A stretch of DNA of 64,000 bases from Thalassomonas sp. RHCl1. GTDB taxonomy: Bacteria; Pseudomonadota; Gammaproteobacteria; Enterobacterales; Alteromonadaceae. The position numbers were made by a program, and so were the translations under genes. Location of the stretch: assembly GCF_947387555.1 (NCBI RefSeq), contig NZ_CANDNZ010000001.1:682001-746000 (forward strand). The letters run 5' to 3'. Every line of letters begins with the position of its first letter. Positions within the stretch are counted from its first letter, which is position 1. Of this stretch, positions 26,177-34,943 are shown in pieces. Under the pieces are notes generated by a model. The model ran no database searches and had not been told where the DNA came from. It saw only the letters and a list, made by a program, of their open reading frames with translations.

Positions 26177-27219
26177 TGCAGGAAAACTGGTTACAACTTG
26201 CCGAAACCTTTGATGCGCACAAGCAATATGTCTTAGCCACCATAGTTGCCACCCGGGGCTCTACCTACCGGAAAATGGGCACTATGATGCTGATAGACGG
26301 GGACGGGGTGTGTACTGGGCTGCTTAGCGGCGGTTGCCTGGAAGCCGATATCAGTTTACATGCCGGGGAAGTGCTGGCGGAGAAAAAGTCCCGTCTGCTT
26401 AATTATGATCTGTTGGCGGATGCCGAGTTATTGTGGGGCTTAGGCCTGGGTTGTGACGGTGAAATCGATATTTTACTCCAGCCGCTGCTGCAGGAAAATG
26501 ATCACTTGGGTTTTGCCGACTTGCTTGATGATATCAGGCAGCAAAAAACCGGGCATTACTGGATCCGGGTGAATGATAACCTGGCGGCGCAGGGACAGTA
26601 TATTTCCGGGGACTTGCAGCAGGAGCCGTCACAGGTGCCGGCATTTGTTAACCGGGCGGGCGACGATGAGGCAAAAACCATAGTGATCCCTGTACTTGCC
26701 CCGGTTTCGCTGCTGGTGTGCGGCGCCGGGCCCGATGCCGCCCCCGTGGTCAACATGGCGCTGGAGCTGGGCTGGCAGGTCACGGTATGGGATCACCGGG
26801 AAAACTACCTTAATCAGGACGCTTTTACCCGGGCGACTGCGACACGCCTGACCCGGCCGGTGAAAACGGCGACAGAAGATTACCTGGCATTTGACGCCGC
26901 GGTAGTGATGACCCATAACCTGACATCCGACGGTGAATACCTGGCCCATTTACTGGCGGCCAATACCCCTTATATTGGTTTGCTCGGTCCCGGCGGCAGA
27001 CGGGATAAATTGCTAAAGCCGCTGGAGCTGACGCCGTCGGATGTCAAAGGTCAGGTCTTTGGTCCCGTGGGCTTAGATCTTGGCGGGCGAAGTCCCCAGG
27101 CCATTGCCTTGTCGATCACCGCGCAAATTCAGCAGCAAATGAGTTTACGTTATGCCGGTAAGCACTACCGGGCTTGGACTTATCTTCATAAAGAGCTTGA
27201 TAAAGAGCAAGGTAAATAA
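26176..27219 (+). CDS. XdhC/CoxI family molybdenum-hydroxylase maturation protein
   Basis: A 347-residue protein with the XdhC N-terminal motif (ATIVATRGSTYRKMG, LLSGGCLEADI) and a Rossmann-like C-terminal domain (LLVCGAGPDAAPVVNMALELGWQVTVWDH; GPVGLDLGGRSPQAIALSI). XdhC binds molybdenum cofactor, helps replace an oxo ligand by sulfur and delivers it to xanthine-dehydrogenase-type enzymes. The start overlaps the scaffold stop codon. No molybdenum hydroxylase subunit lies in the window, so the client must be elsewhere. Confidence 0.9.
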   Translation: MQENWLQLAETFDAHKQYVLATIVATRGSTYRKMGTMMLIDGDGVCTGLLSGGCLEADISLHAGEVLAEKKSRLLNYDLLADAELLWGLGLGCDGEIDILLQPLLQENDHLGFADLLDDIRQQKTGHYWIRVNDNLAAQGQYISGDLQQEPSQVPAFVNRAGDDEAKTIVIPVLAPVSLLVCGAGPDAAPVVNMALELGWQVTVWDHRENYLNQDAFTRATATRLTRPVKTATEDYLAFDAAVVMTHNLTSDGEYLAHLLAANTPYIGLLGPGGRRDKLLKPLELTPSDVKGQVFGPVGLDLGGRSPQAIALSITAQIQQQMSLRYAGKHYRAWTYLHKELDKEQGK

Positions 27220-27225
27220 GCAGGT

Positions 27226-27888
27226 ATGGCTCAGGCGAATCATCAAACTGCTGAGAAGACTGGCAAACTGGCGGTTATCGTCTTGGCAGCCGGTGGCTCT
27301 ACCCGTTTGGGCCAGCCTAAACAGCTGGTGGAGCTGGCGGGAGAATCCCTGATTGTCAGGCAGTGCCGCCGTGCGCTGGCACTGACCGAACAGGTCTTTT
27401 GCGTGCTTGGCTGTCAGGCCCCCTTGATGGCGAAACAGCTTAGTGGCTTGCCGGTTTGTCAGGTGAACAATGAAAACTGGCAGCAGGGCATGTCGTCCTC
27501 TATTGCCGCCGGGGTAGCGGCTTTGCCCGATGATATTGATGCGGTCATGATACTGCTGGTGGATCAATGGCAGCTGGCACCAATCGAGCTGCAACGGCTA
27601 CAGCAAAGCTGGCAAAAACACCCTGAAACCATAGTCCTGGCGGGGGCAAGTGCCGGGTCTGATGCAAAAGACTGTGAAGTGAAAGGAAAAAAAGGGCCGC
27701 CGGTTATTTTTCCTAAGTGTTACTTTCCGGAATTATTGGCATTAACCGGGGAGCAGGGAGCCAAGCCGCTACTGCAGAAATATCACCAACAGCTTAATGT
27801 GTTGGAATTACCCCGGGCCTTTATCGACCTGGATACGCCGCAGCAACTGCAACAGCTGATGGCAAGCCAGGAAAATAACCAGCGTTAA
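27226..27888 (+). CDS. MocA/MobA-like molybdenum cofactor nucleotidyltransferase
   Basis: A 220-residue NTP transferase with the N-terminal nucleotide-binding motif (VIVLAAGGSTRLGQPKQLVEL) and downstream metal site region (AVMILLVDQW). MocA adds CMP to molybdopterin for hydroxylase enzymes, while MobA adds GMP; position after xdhC favours MocA. The gene begins 6 bp after xdhC ends, so it is in the same operon. Family members also include other small-molecule nucleotidyltransferases. Confidence 0.85.
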   Translation: MAQANHQTAEKTGKLAVIVLAAGGSTRLGQPKQLVELAGESLIVRQCRRALALTEQVFCVLGCQAPLMAKQLSGLPVCQVNNENWQQGMSSSIAAGVAALPDDIDAVMILLVDQWQLAPIELQRLQQSWQKHPETIVLAGASAGSDAKDCEVKGKKGPPVIFPKCYFPELLALTGEQGAKPLLQKYHQQLNVLELPRAFIDLDTPQQLQQLMASQENNQR

Positions 27889-28019
27889 AGGGTTAACCCG
27901 GCTGATTGTGGTTTGCTTTATTTCCTGAAAATCCCTTTAAGCAGGTGCTTGAGCCGGTTTACTCCGGCAGTTTTAAACTGCTAAAATATGGCATAATTTA
28001 TTTATGGACGGGCAGGATT

Positions 28020-28571
28020 ATGGCGTCATTACAAGATCAATTACTCAAAGCAGGACTGACGACTAAGCAGAAAGCGCGTCAGGCAAATACAGACAAACGT
28101 AAGAAAAATAAACAAAAACGCAGCGGCGTAAATCATGATGCGAGCTTGCAGGAGCAAGTGCGTCAGGATTTGGAAAAAAGCAAAGCAGAAAAGCTTGCCA
28201 AAGATAATGCTTTAAACGAGCAAAAGAAACAGGCGTTGGCGGAAAAAGAGCAGCAGCAACGCATTCTACAGGTATTGGAGCATCACCAGCTTAAAGGTAT
28301 CGACGGTGAGCATGTTTATAACTATACCTTCGGTACAAAAATCAAAAAACTACCTCTTGATGAAACGACCTATAACGCCCTGGTAAATGGCCGTTTGGCC
28401 TTGTGCGGTTTAAATGAAGTCACCTATCTGGTGACCAGTGAAACAGCTGATAAAGTGGCGGCTTTAGATGCTACTGTGGTATTGGTGAAAAATGATCAGG
28501 TCGAAGAGGATACCCCACAAGAAGATGATCCTTATGCCGATTACCAGATCCCCGATGATCTTATGTGGTAA
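28020..28571 (+). CDS. DUF2058 (YaiL-type) nucleoid/polynucleotide-associated protein
   Basis: A 183-residue protein beginning MASLQDQLLKAGLTTKQKA; the ATG at 28020 has AGGATT just upstream, and the longer frame is not coding. The highly charged N-terminal half is a helical, basic coiled coil (KKNKQKRSGVNH, ALAEKEQQQRIL), followed by the conserved DUF2058 domain (YNYTFGTKIKKLPL). E. coli YaiL, of the same family, is described as nucleoid or polynucleotide associated. The exact role is not known. It stands alone. Confidence 0.85.
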   Translation: MASLQDQLLKAGLTTKQKARQANTDKRKKNKQKRSGVNHDASLQEQVRQDLEKSKAEKLAKDNALNEQKKQALAEKEQQQRILQVLEHHQLKGIDGEHVYNYTFGTKIKKLPLDETTYNALVNGRLALCGLNEVTYLVTSETADKVAALDATVVLVKNDQVEEDTPQEDDPYADYQIPDDLMW

Positions 28572-28761
28572 TTTGGCTAAACTCATCGGCTGTTGCTATT
28601 TGCCGGCGCAGCCGAATACAGCTAATACCTGCCGGTGATAACCGTACTTTTAGCGAGCTAAGCTGCTGAAATTGTTGGTTAAGTCATTATTCATTCATTC
28701 CTTTGGGGTAATCTTTTCCGGATAAAATTTAAGCAGTAACATCCTTGATTATGCTAGAGGC

Positions 28762-30837
28762 ATGTTATATCTTGATTTAATGAGCGTTGATATTGATGGA
28801 AAGCAACAACAGCTGGAAGCTAAACGCCTTCATTGGTTTAGTGGCCTGTTTGTGGTGTTGTCGATTACAGGCTTTGTCAATTGGCTATTTTTCCCCTTAC
28901 CTCCCTTTCTTGAACAGCTGCTTTCCCTAATCCATACCCTGGCGGGTTTTCTTTTTTCTTTGCTCTTTTGCTTTTATATCCTGAGTCATTTTCGCCGGAC
29001 AGTAGGTTATCGCCGCCCGGTGATCCTGGCGATAGGACTGCTCTTATCCCTGGTCATATTTTATCTAGTGGTAAGCGGTTACCTACTTGTTTTTTTCGGC
29101 GTATTGGAGCGCCTTATCTGGCTGAAAGATTCCCATTTGTGGTTGTCGCTGGTAACGGTATTTTTGCTGTTTGCTCATGTATTGTCTCATTACGTCACTT
29201 TCCCCGAGCGAAGAAAGCTGGTGGTGCCGTCGAGGTTTGTCACCCTTAGCCCGGCCATTAACAGTACTATTTTTAAAACTCTTACCCTGACAACGGTAAC
29301 GGCCCTATTGGTGTTGATGTTGGATAATATTGCTAAACCGCCGGTAGAAGGTGTCTATATCGAAGACTATCAATATAATTACGGCGCCAGCCCTTTTGCC
29401 CCCAGCCTGGCGCAAACGAAAAATAATGAATTTATTCGCAAACGGGATATTGCCGGATCTATGGCATGTATCAGCTGTCACCAGGCTTCGGGTGAGCAGT
29501 GGCTGGCATCCGCGCACCGCCATGCTGCCGATGATCCTGCCTATGTCAGAAACATTAATCTGCTGCAAAAATCCAGGGGCACCAGCGCCACCCGTTATTG
29601 TGAAGGGTGTCATGCCCCGGTGGCGTTATTAACAGGCCAGCTCACCGCAGGTGGCCAGCATGCCGGCATGCCGGGTACCGCCGCCAATTTTGAAGGGGTG
29701 GGGTGTATGTCCTGTCATGGCATTCGCTCAATCACCGGCGCCGAAGGGGTTGGCAGCTATTATTTCAGCCCGCGCAGCGATTATTTGTTTGAGCATAGCA
29801 GCAATCCTGTGTTGTCCTTTGTTAACGAGCAGTTGATCAAACTCAGGCCGGCGCTGCATAAACAAGAGCTGTTGCCGGGTGTGCAAAAAACCTCCCAATA
29901 TTGCGGCTCCTGCCATAGCCAGTTTATGGATAAATCCATGAATAATTGGGGCTGGGTCAAAATGCAGGATGAATATCAGGCCTGGGCCGCCAGTAAGTTT
30001 AATCGGGGCAAAGAGGCGCGCCTTACCCATCCGGAAAATAAGCAATGCCAGGACTGCCATATGCCGAAGGTTACCGGGCAGGATATGGCCGCTGACAGTG
30101 AAGGTAAAATTAATTCCCATTATTTTGTCGGCGCCAATGTTATGCTGGCGCGCCAGTTTGGTAATGAAGAGCTTTATCAGCTGACGGTAGATTTTCTCCA
30201 GCAGGATAAGGTTAACCTGACGATAGCGCCGCCTAAAGACAAGCTTTCCCGGCAAAGTTTTTTTTATGCCGGCTCGGAGCAAAGCACAGGAGCAAATTAT
30301 CCCGTGGCTTTCTACCGGGGGGAGCAGGCTCAAATTACCCTCTTGGTGAGCAACCATGGGGTCGGGCATAATTTCCCCGGCGGAGCGATTGCTTTAAAGG
30401 AGGCCTGGATAGACCTTGATATTTATGATGGCGCAGGGCTGCTGGTTTACAGCCGGGGAGATTTGCTCGCCAACGGTGAAATTGAACCTTTGGCCACTGT
30501 CTATAAGGAAGTAGCCATAGACAGGTTTGGCAAAGAGGTATGGCGACACGATTTATTTGATATAGTCGGGCGCAGTTACCTCAATGTGATCCCGTCCGGC
30601 AGTACCGATATCGTTAAGTTTGAATTTGATATACCGGACTGGGCAACCTCGCCGCTGAGCATTTCGGCAACGTTAAAATTAAGGAAACTCAATCAGAAAT
30701 ATCATGACTGGGTCAATGAGCAGGAAGAAGTTAAAGGCAACCCCATTGTTGATATCGCCCGGGATGCCATCAAGGTGCCGCTGTCTCAGGCGCCAGTGGT
30801 GATAGCAAAAGAGAAGCGGCATTTACCAATGCAATAA
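28762..30837 (+). CDS. Membrane-anchored pentaheme cytochrome c
   Basis: A 691-residue protein with about five hydrophobic segments in the first 190 residues, including several His (residues 57 and 138-147 region), followed by a periplasmic domain with five CxxCH heme-binding motifs: CISCH (236), CEGCH (280), CMSCH (315), CGSCH (381) and CQDCH (429). The remaining 260 residues (for example VSNHGVGHNFPGGAI) have no heme motif and look beta-rich. The arrangement suggests a quinol-linked membrane part passing electrons to a multiheme head. I do not recognise a named family. An ATG at 28780 is an alternative start. It lies near a membrane glutaredoxin and msrPQ. Confidence 0.7.
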   Translation: MLYLDLMSVDIDGKQQQLEAKRLHWFSGLFVVLSITGFVNWLFFPLPPFLEQLLSLIHTLAGFLFSLLFCFYILSHFRRTVGYRRPVILAIGLLLSLVIFYLVVSGYLLVFFGVLERLIWLKDSHLWLSLVTVFLLFAHVLSHYVTFPERRKLVVPSRFVTLSPAINSTIFKTLTLTTVTALLVLMLDNIAKPPVEGVYIEDYQYNYGASPFAPSLAQTKNNEFIRKRDIAGSMACISCHQASGEQWLASAHRHAADDPAYVRNINLLQKSRGTSATRYCEGCHAPVALLTGQLTAGGQHAGMPGTAANFEGVGCMSCHGIRSITGAEGVGSYYFSPRSDYLFEHSSNPVLSFVNEQLIKLRPALHKQELLPGVQKTSQYCGSCHSQFMDKSMNNWGWVKMQDEYQAWAASKFNRGKEARLTHPENKQCQDCHMPKVTGQDMAADSEGKINSHYFVGANVMLARQFGNEELYQLTVDFLQQDKVNLTIAPPKDKLSRQSFFYAGSEQSTGANYPVAFYRGEQAQITLLVSNHGVGHNFPGGAIALKEAWIDLDIYDGAGLLVYSRGDLLANGEIEPLATVYKEVAIDRFGKEVWRHDLFDIVGRSYLNVIPSGSTDIVKFEFDIPDWATSPLSISATLKLRKLNQKYHDWVNEQEEVKGNPIVDIARDAIKVPLSQAPVVIAKEKRHLPMQ

Positions 30838-30998
30838 AAGTGAATGCACCCGGCTTTTTTCTTAGCGCTGTAAATTTGACCTGCCATGTTTGTCATATGG
30901 CGTATCAAAATTTCCCAGGTTAACATTTAAACGTTTTTTGCCGCCGTGGAAAAATATGTTAAACTCGCGCCGTTTTTAAGTCGTTAAAAGTGAGTGCT

Positions 30999-31361
30999 AT
31001 GTTTATTATTCGTTGGCTTCTGGGCCGGATAATCCTGTTTTTTGATTTTATTTTTACACCCCGCGGTCCGAAAAGAGCTGCCGCCGAGCAGCAGGAAATC
31101 AATCAGCGTATTGCCAACATGAGTTTGTACCAATTGCCGGCATGTCCGTTTTGCGTCAAAGTTCGCCGCGCCATGAAGCGTAACGGCCTGCCGGTTGAGC
31201 TGCGTAATATTAACCGCAATGAAGACTATAAGCAGGAATTGATCGCCGAAGGCGGTAAGCGTACTGTGCCTTGTCTGCGTATCGTCAATAAGGATGACTC
31301 CGTAGATTGGTTATATGAGTCCAAAGAAATTGTCACTTACCTGGAAAAAATTGCCAGCTAG
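30999..31361 (+). CDS. Membrane-anchored glutaredoxin
   Basis: A 120-residue protein with an N-terminal hydrophobic segment (about 2-19) and a glutaredoxin domain carrying the CPFC active site (LPACPFCVKVRRAM), the cis-Pro motif TVPCLRI, and the ESKEIVTYL helix. Two-cysteine glutaredoxins reduce disulfides with glutathione. The membrane anchor would keep it at the inner membrane. GTG at 30990 is a possible alternative start; ATG with AAAGTGAG upstream is preferred. A strong terminator follows. Confidence 0.85.
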   Translation: MFIIRWLLGRIILFFDFIFTPRGPKRAAAEQQEINQRIANMSLYQLPACPFCVKVRRAMKRNGLPVELRNINRNEDYKQELIAEGGKRTVPCLRIVNKDDSVDWLYESKEIVTYLEKIAS

Positions 31362-31380
31362 CACCCCAAGTATTGCGAAA

Positions 31381-31417
31381 AGCTAACAGCGACTTTCACT
31401 GGCCTGTTAGCTTTTTC
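31381..31417 (+). terminator. Rho-independent terminator
   Basis: AGCTAACAG and CTGTTAGCT pair perfectly, followed by a T-rich run. Confidence 0.85.
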
Positions 31418-31654
31418 TTTATTTCCCCGTTAGGTTTCCTCTTTTTTAGATTTATCTTTGTTTTCTCCTGTTTTTGTCAGTCAAGGCTATCTTTTGCCCG
31501 GGTAATGACGCTATTTGCGGTCATTTGTGATTAATGACGAGTAAAGTTAACAAAAGTATCACAGATGAAATATTATCAATATCAGGCCTATCTATAGCTT
31601 TATCAGGACAAGATAAGCAGCGTTAGTGCAGAATTATTTTAGCGGGACGAGAAT

Positions 31655-32680
31655 ATGTTGATAAAAATACCGAAAAAGTCAGAGTTATCAGAGAACCAGG
31701 TAACACAGGAAAGTGTTTATCTGCAAAGAAGGCAGTTGCTTAAAGGCATGGGCTTTATCGGCGCCGGTACTCTGCTTTCTTCTGCATTGTCATCAAAAGC
31801 CCATGGCGGGGTGTTTGATCTTTTTAAGGAAAAAGAAAAGCCGGTATTTACCCGCAAAGACTTAAGTTATTCGGGCCAGGCGGGCGCTGAAAACTTTCCC
31901 GAGAAGTTGACTCCCGAAGGCAAGGTGATCAGCCATAATAATTTTTATGAATTTGGCGCACAAAAACATCAGCCGGCAGAGCTTGCCCAGGGCTTTAAGG
32001 TTAACCCCTGGCAGTTAAAGATATCGGGGGAAGTTGATAAACCCATCACCCTGGATTATGACCAGTTATTTTCCACTTTTTCCCTGGAAGAGCGTATCTA
32101 CAGGTTACGCTGTGTAGAAGCCTGGTCCATGGTGATCCCCTGGGTCGGCTTTCCCTTAGCGAAATTGCTGAAAATGGCGCAGCCTAATTCCCGGGCCAAA
32201 TATGTTGCCTTTGAAACCCTGCATGATCCGGAGCAGATGCCGGGGCAAAGCAGCCGACGTTTGGGGGGCGGCATAGCCTATCCATATGTGGAAGGTTTAC
32301 GTATAGATGAGGCGATGAATCCGCTTACCCTGATGAGTGTCGGTCTTTACGGCAAAACCCTGCCGCCGCAAAACGGTGCGCCGATTCGTTTGGTGGTGCC
32401 CTGGAAATATGGTTTTAAAAGTATTAAATCTATCGTTGGCATCAAATTGCTGGAAAAAGAGCCGCCGACCACCTGGAATTTGCTGGCGCCGCATGAATAT
32501 GGCTTTTACGCCAATGTGAATCCCGGGGTTGCCCACCCCAGGTGGAGCCAGGCCAGTGAAAGGCGCATCACCACAGGAGGCCTGCTGGCCAGAAATCGTA
32601 TCGAAACCCTGATGTTTAACGGTTATGGTGAGGAAGTGGCCGACTTGTATAAGGGCATGGACTTGAGGAAGTTTTATTAA
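31655..32680 (+). CDS. msrP: Protein-methionine-sulfoxide reductase catalytic subunit
   Basis: A 341-residue Mo-containing periplasmic enzyme. The signal has a twin-arginine-type motif ([10 protein letters not shown], near residue 26), so it is exported folded with cofactor. The Mo-binding Cys is Cys153 in LRCVEAWSM, followed by [10 protein letters not shown] typical of MsrP (YedY). It reduces methionine sulfoxides in periplasmic proteins, using electrons from MsrQ. Its stop overlaps the msrQ start (TAATGG). The molybdopterin cofactor links it to the maturation genes upstream only loosely, because MsrP uses the non-dinucleotide form. Confidence 0.96.
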   Translation: MLIKIPKKSELSENQVTQESVYLQRRQLLKGMGFIGAGTLLSSALSSKAHGGVFDLFKEKEKPVFTRKDLSYSGQAGAENFPEKLTPEGKVISHNNFYEFGAQKHQPAELAQGFKVNPWQLKISGEVDKPITLDYDQLFSTFSLEERIYRLRCVEAWSMVIPWVGFPLAKLLKMAQPNSRAKYVAFETLHDPEQMPGQSSRRLGGGIAYPYVEGLRIDEAMNPLTLMSVGLYGKTLPPQNGAPIRLVVPWKYGFKSIKSIVGIKLLEKEPPTTWNLLAPHEYGFYANVNPGVAHPRWSQASERRITTGGLLARNRIETLMFNGYGEEVADLYKGMDLRKFY

Positions 32681-33342
32681 TGGTAAGCAAGGTAAAAGCC
32701 GGGACGGCATTTGATAGCCCTTTTAAGTTAAGGTTAAATAAGGTGTTAACAACAAAAGTCTTTTGGCTCAAGGTGCTGATCCATCTGGGGGCGCTGCTGC
32801 CATTGGTGAACCTGTATTATCTGGCGCTGAGCGATCAATTGACGGCGGATCCGGTAGAAGCCGTGATCCACTTTACCGGCATCGGGGCATTAAATTTATT
32901 TTTGCTCACCTTGCTGGTTTCCCCGTTGTCGAAATACAGCCGCCAGGCATTTTTAATGAAAACCAGGCGCTTATTGGGCTTGTATACCTTTGCCTATGCC
33001 TTGCTGCACCTGCTTAATTTTCTGTTTTTCGAGGTACAGTTTGATCTCGCCCTGTTTGTCGGTGAAATCGTTAAACGTCCCTATATGACCGTAGGTATGG
33101 CTGCTTTTGTTATTTTGCTGTTACTGGCATTGACCTCTTTTGACAAGGTTAAACGCCGTATGGGCAAAAGCTGGCAGAAGCTGCACAACTATAGCTATCT
33201 TGCGGTTGTGCTGGCGGGGGTACATTTTTACTGGTCGGTGAAATCTGAAATTATTGAACCCGGGGTTTATCTGGCTTTAATACTGGCGCTGTTATTTTTA
33301 CGTCGTGATAAATTTCGCCGCTGGTTTAAGGGCAAACGCTAG
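32680..33342 (+). CDS. msrQ: Heme-binding membrane subunit of MsrPQ
   Basis: A 220-residue integral membrane protein with about six helices and the ferric-reductase-like pattern (LGLYTFAYALLHLLNFLFF; WQKLHNYSYLAVVLAGVHFYWSVKS) whose His residues bind heme b. MsrQ takes electrons from quinol to MsrP. It is translationally coupled to msrP by the overlapping stop and start. Confidence 0.95.
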   Translation: MVSKVKAGTAFDSPFKLRLNKVLTTKVFWLKVLIHLGALLPLVNLYYLALSDQLTADPVEAVIHFTGIGALNLFLLTLLVSPLSKYSRQAFLMKTRRLLGLYTFAYALLHLLNFLFFEVQFDLALFVGEIVKRPYMTVGMAAFVILLLLALTSFDKVKRRMGKSWQKLHNYSYLAVVLAGVHFYWSVKSEIIEPGVYLALILALLFLRRDKFRRWFKGKR

Positions 33343-33537
33343 TTCCCTGCTTGAGCGGGAAGTCGCCGGCCTGGTTATTAATCGTGTTTATCTGTGTGCT
33401 GAACGCATTCCCGGTGAAGTTTTGTCCTATAGGCTTGTTGTTAATGCTTATTCATAATAATGTATCAGCAGCGCCGCTTTGTCTGGCCTTTTTTAGCAAA
33501 ACTTTTTAATACTTAAAATAAAGCAAAATAAATTAAA

Positions 33538-34932
33538 ATGGGAAATAACATGCGCAAAATAACCCTGCCTTTGCTGGCGGCTGGTGTGTCTGTGACCTTA
33601 ACCGCTTGTCTGGATACCCAGCAGCAGGATGCCAGGGTCACCATTAACAAAAATCCATACCCAAGCTCTTACCAACCTTTGGCACAACAGCAAATCTTAA
33701 TTAAAAATGCCACGGTTTTAACCGGTACCGGTGAGAAACTCGATAATACCGATGTTTTACTGCAAGACGGTAAAATTGCCCAGCTGGGCAAAAGCATCAG
33801 TGCATCGGGTGCGATGGAAATTGACGGCGCCGGCAAGTGGCTGACGCCGGGCATTATCGATGTGCATTCACATCTGGGGGTTTATCCCAGTCCTTCGGTA
33901 GGTTCGCACCAGGACGGCAATGAAATGACCTCGCCAAATACCTCCGAGGTATGGGCCGAACACAGTGTCTGGCCACAGGATCCGGGTTTTGAAGCGGCGC
34001 GTGCCGGCGGTGTGACTACCTTGCAAATTTTGCCCGGCTCCGCCAATTTATTCGGCGGCCGGGGCGTGACCCTGCGCAATGTGCCGAGCGTGACCATGCA
34101 GGGCATGAAATTTCCCGATGCCCCTTATGGTTTGAAAATGGCCTGTGGTGAAAATCCGAAACGGGTTTATGGCGAACGTAAAGAGTTGCCTTCTACCCGT
34201 ATGGGGAACATGGCGGGCTATAGGGCTGCCTGGGCAAAAGCCACCGAATATAAGCGCGCCTGGGATAAATATGAGCGCGACTATGCCGCGGGCAAAAATC
34301 CTGTGGCGCCGGAGCGTGATTTAACCCTGGATACCCTGAAAGGGGTGCTTGATGGTGAAATTCTTATTCACAACCATTGTTATAAAGCCGAAGAAATGGC
34401 GATGATGATAGACTTGGGTAAAGAATTTAATTACCACTCAGGTACTTTCCACCACGCTATTGAAGCCTATAAAATTGCCCAGCCGCTGGCTGAAAACGGC
34501 AACTGTGCCGCCATGTGGCCGGACTGGTGGGGCTTTAAAATGGAAGCCTATGATATGGTTCAGGAAAATGTTGCCATTGTTGATGCAGCCAAAAATTCCT
34601 GTGCGATAGTGCATTCCGACTCCGACAGTACCATCCAAAGATTAAACCAGGAAGCCGGTAAAATCTTATACCGGGCCAAAGAAAGCGGTTTTGCCTTAAC
34701 CGAAGCGGATGCCGTTGGCTGGATCACCTTAAATCCGGCGAAATCTCTGGGCATTAGCGATAAAACAGGCTCGGTAGAAATTGGCAAAAATGCCGATGTG
34801 GTGTTGTGGAACGGCAATCCTTTCAGTGTTTATGCCCAGGCAGAGCAGGTTTTTGTTGATGGCGCAAAAGTTTATGATCGTGTTGATGAAAAATATCAGG
34901 CGAAAAGCGACTTTTTACTGGGACAGAAATAA
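33538..34932 (+). CDS. Amidohydrolase lipoprotein
   Basis: A 464-residue protein with a lipoprotein signal (LTAC at residues 21-24). The metal-dependent hydrolase fold is shown by DGAGKWLTPGIIDVHSHLG (HxH metal pair), IHNHC, GTFHHA and IVHSDSDS (Asp), and the C-terminal GSVEIGKNADVVLWNGNPF typical of imidazolonepropionase-like members. It is probably a periplasmic or surface enzyme acting on peptide or cyclic amide substrates; the substrate is unknown. The next gene encodes a related protein 12 bp downstream, so both are in one operon. Confidence 0.88.
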   Translation: MGNNMRKITLPLLAAGVSVTLTACLDTQQQDARVTINKNPYPSSYQPLAQQQILIKNATVLTGTGEKLDNTDVLLQDGKIAQLGKSISASGAMEIDGAGKWLTPGIIDVHSHLGVYPSPSVGSHQDGNEMTSPNTSEVWAEHSVWPQDPGFEAARAGGVTTLQILPGSANLFGGRGVTLRNVPSVTMQGMKFPDAPYGLKMACGENPKRVYGERKELPSTRMGNMAGYRAAWAKATEYKRAWDKYERDYAAGKNPVAPERDLTLDTLKGVLDGEILIHNHCYKAEEMAMMIDLGKEFNYHSGTFHHAIEAYKIAQPLAENGNCAAMWPDWWGFKMEAYDMVQENVAIVDAAKNSCAIVHSDSDSTIQRLNQEAGKILYRAKESGFALTEADAVGWITLNPAKSLGISDKTGSVEIGKNADVVLWNGNPFSVYAQAEQVFVDGAKVYDRVDEKYQAKSDFLLGQK

Positions 34933-34943
34933 GGAAAGCAAAC

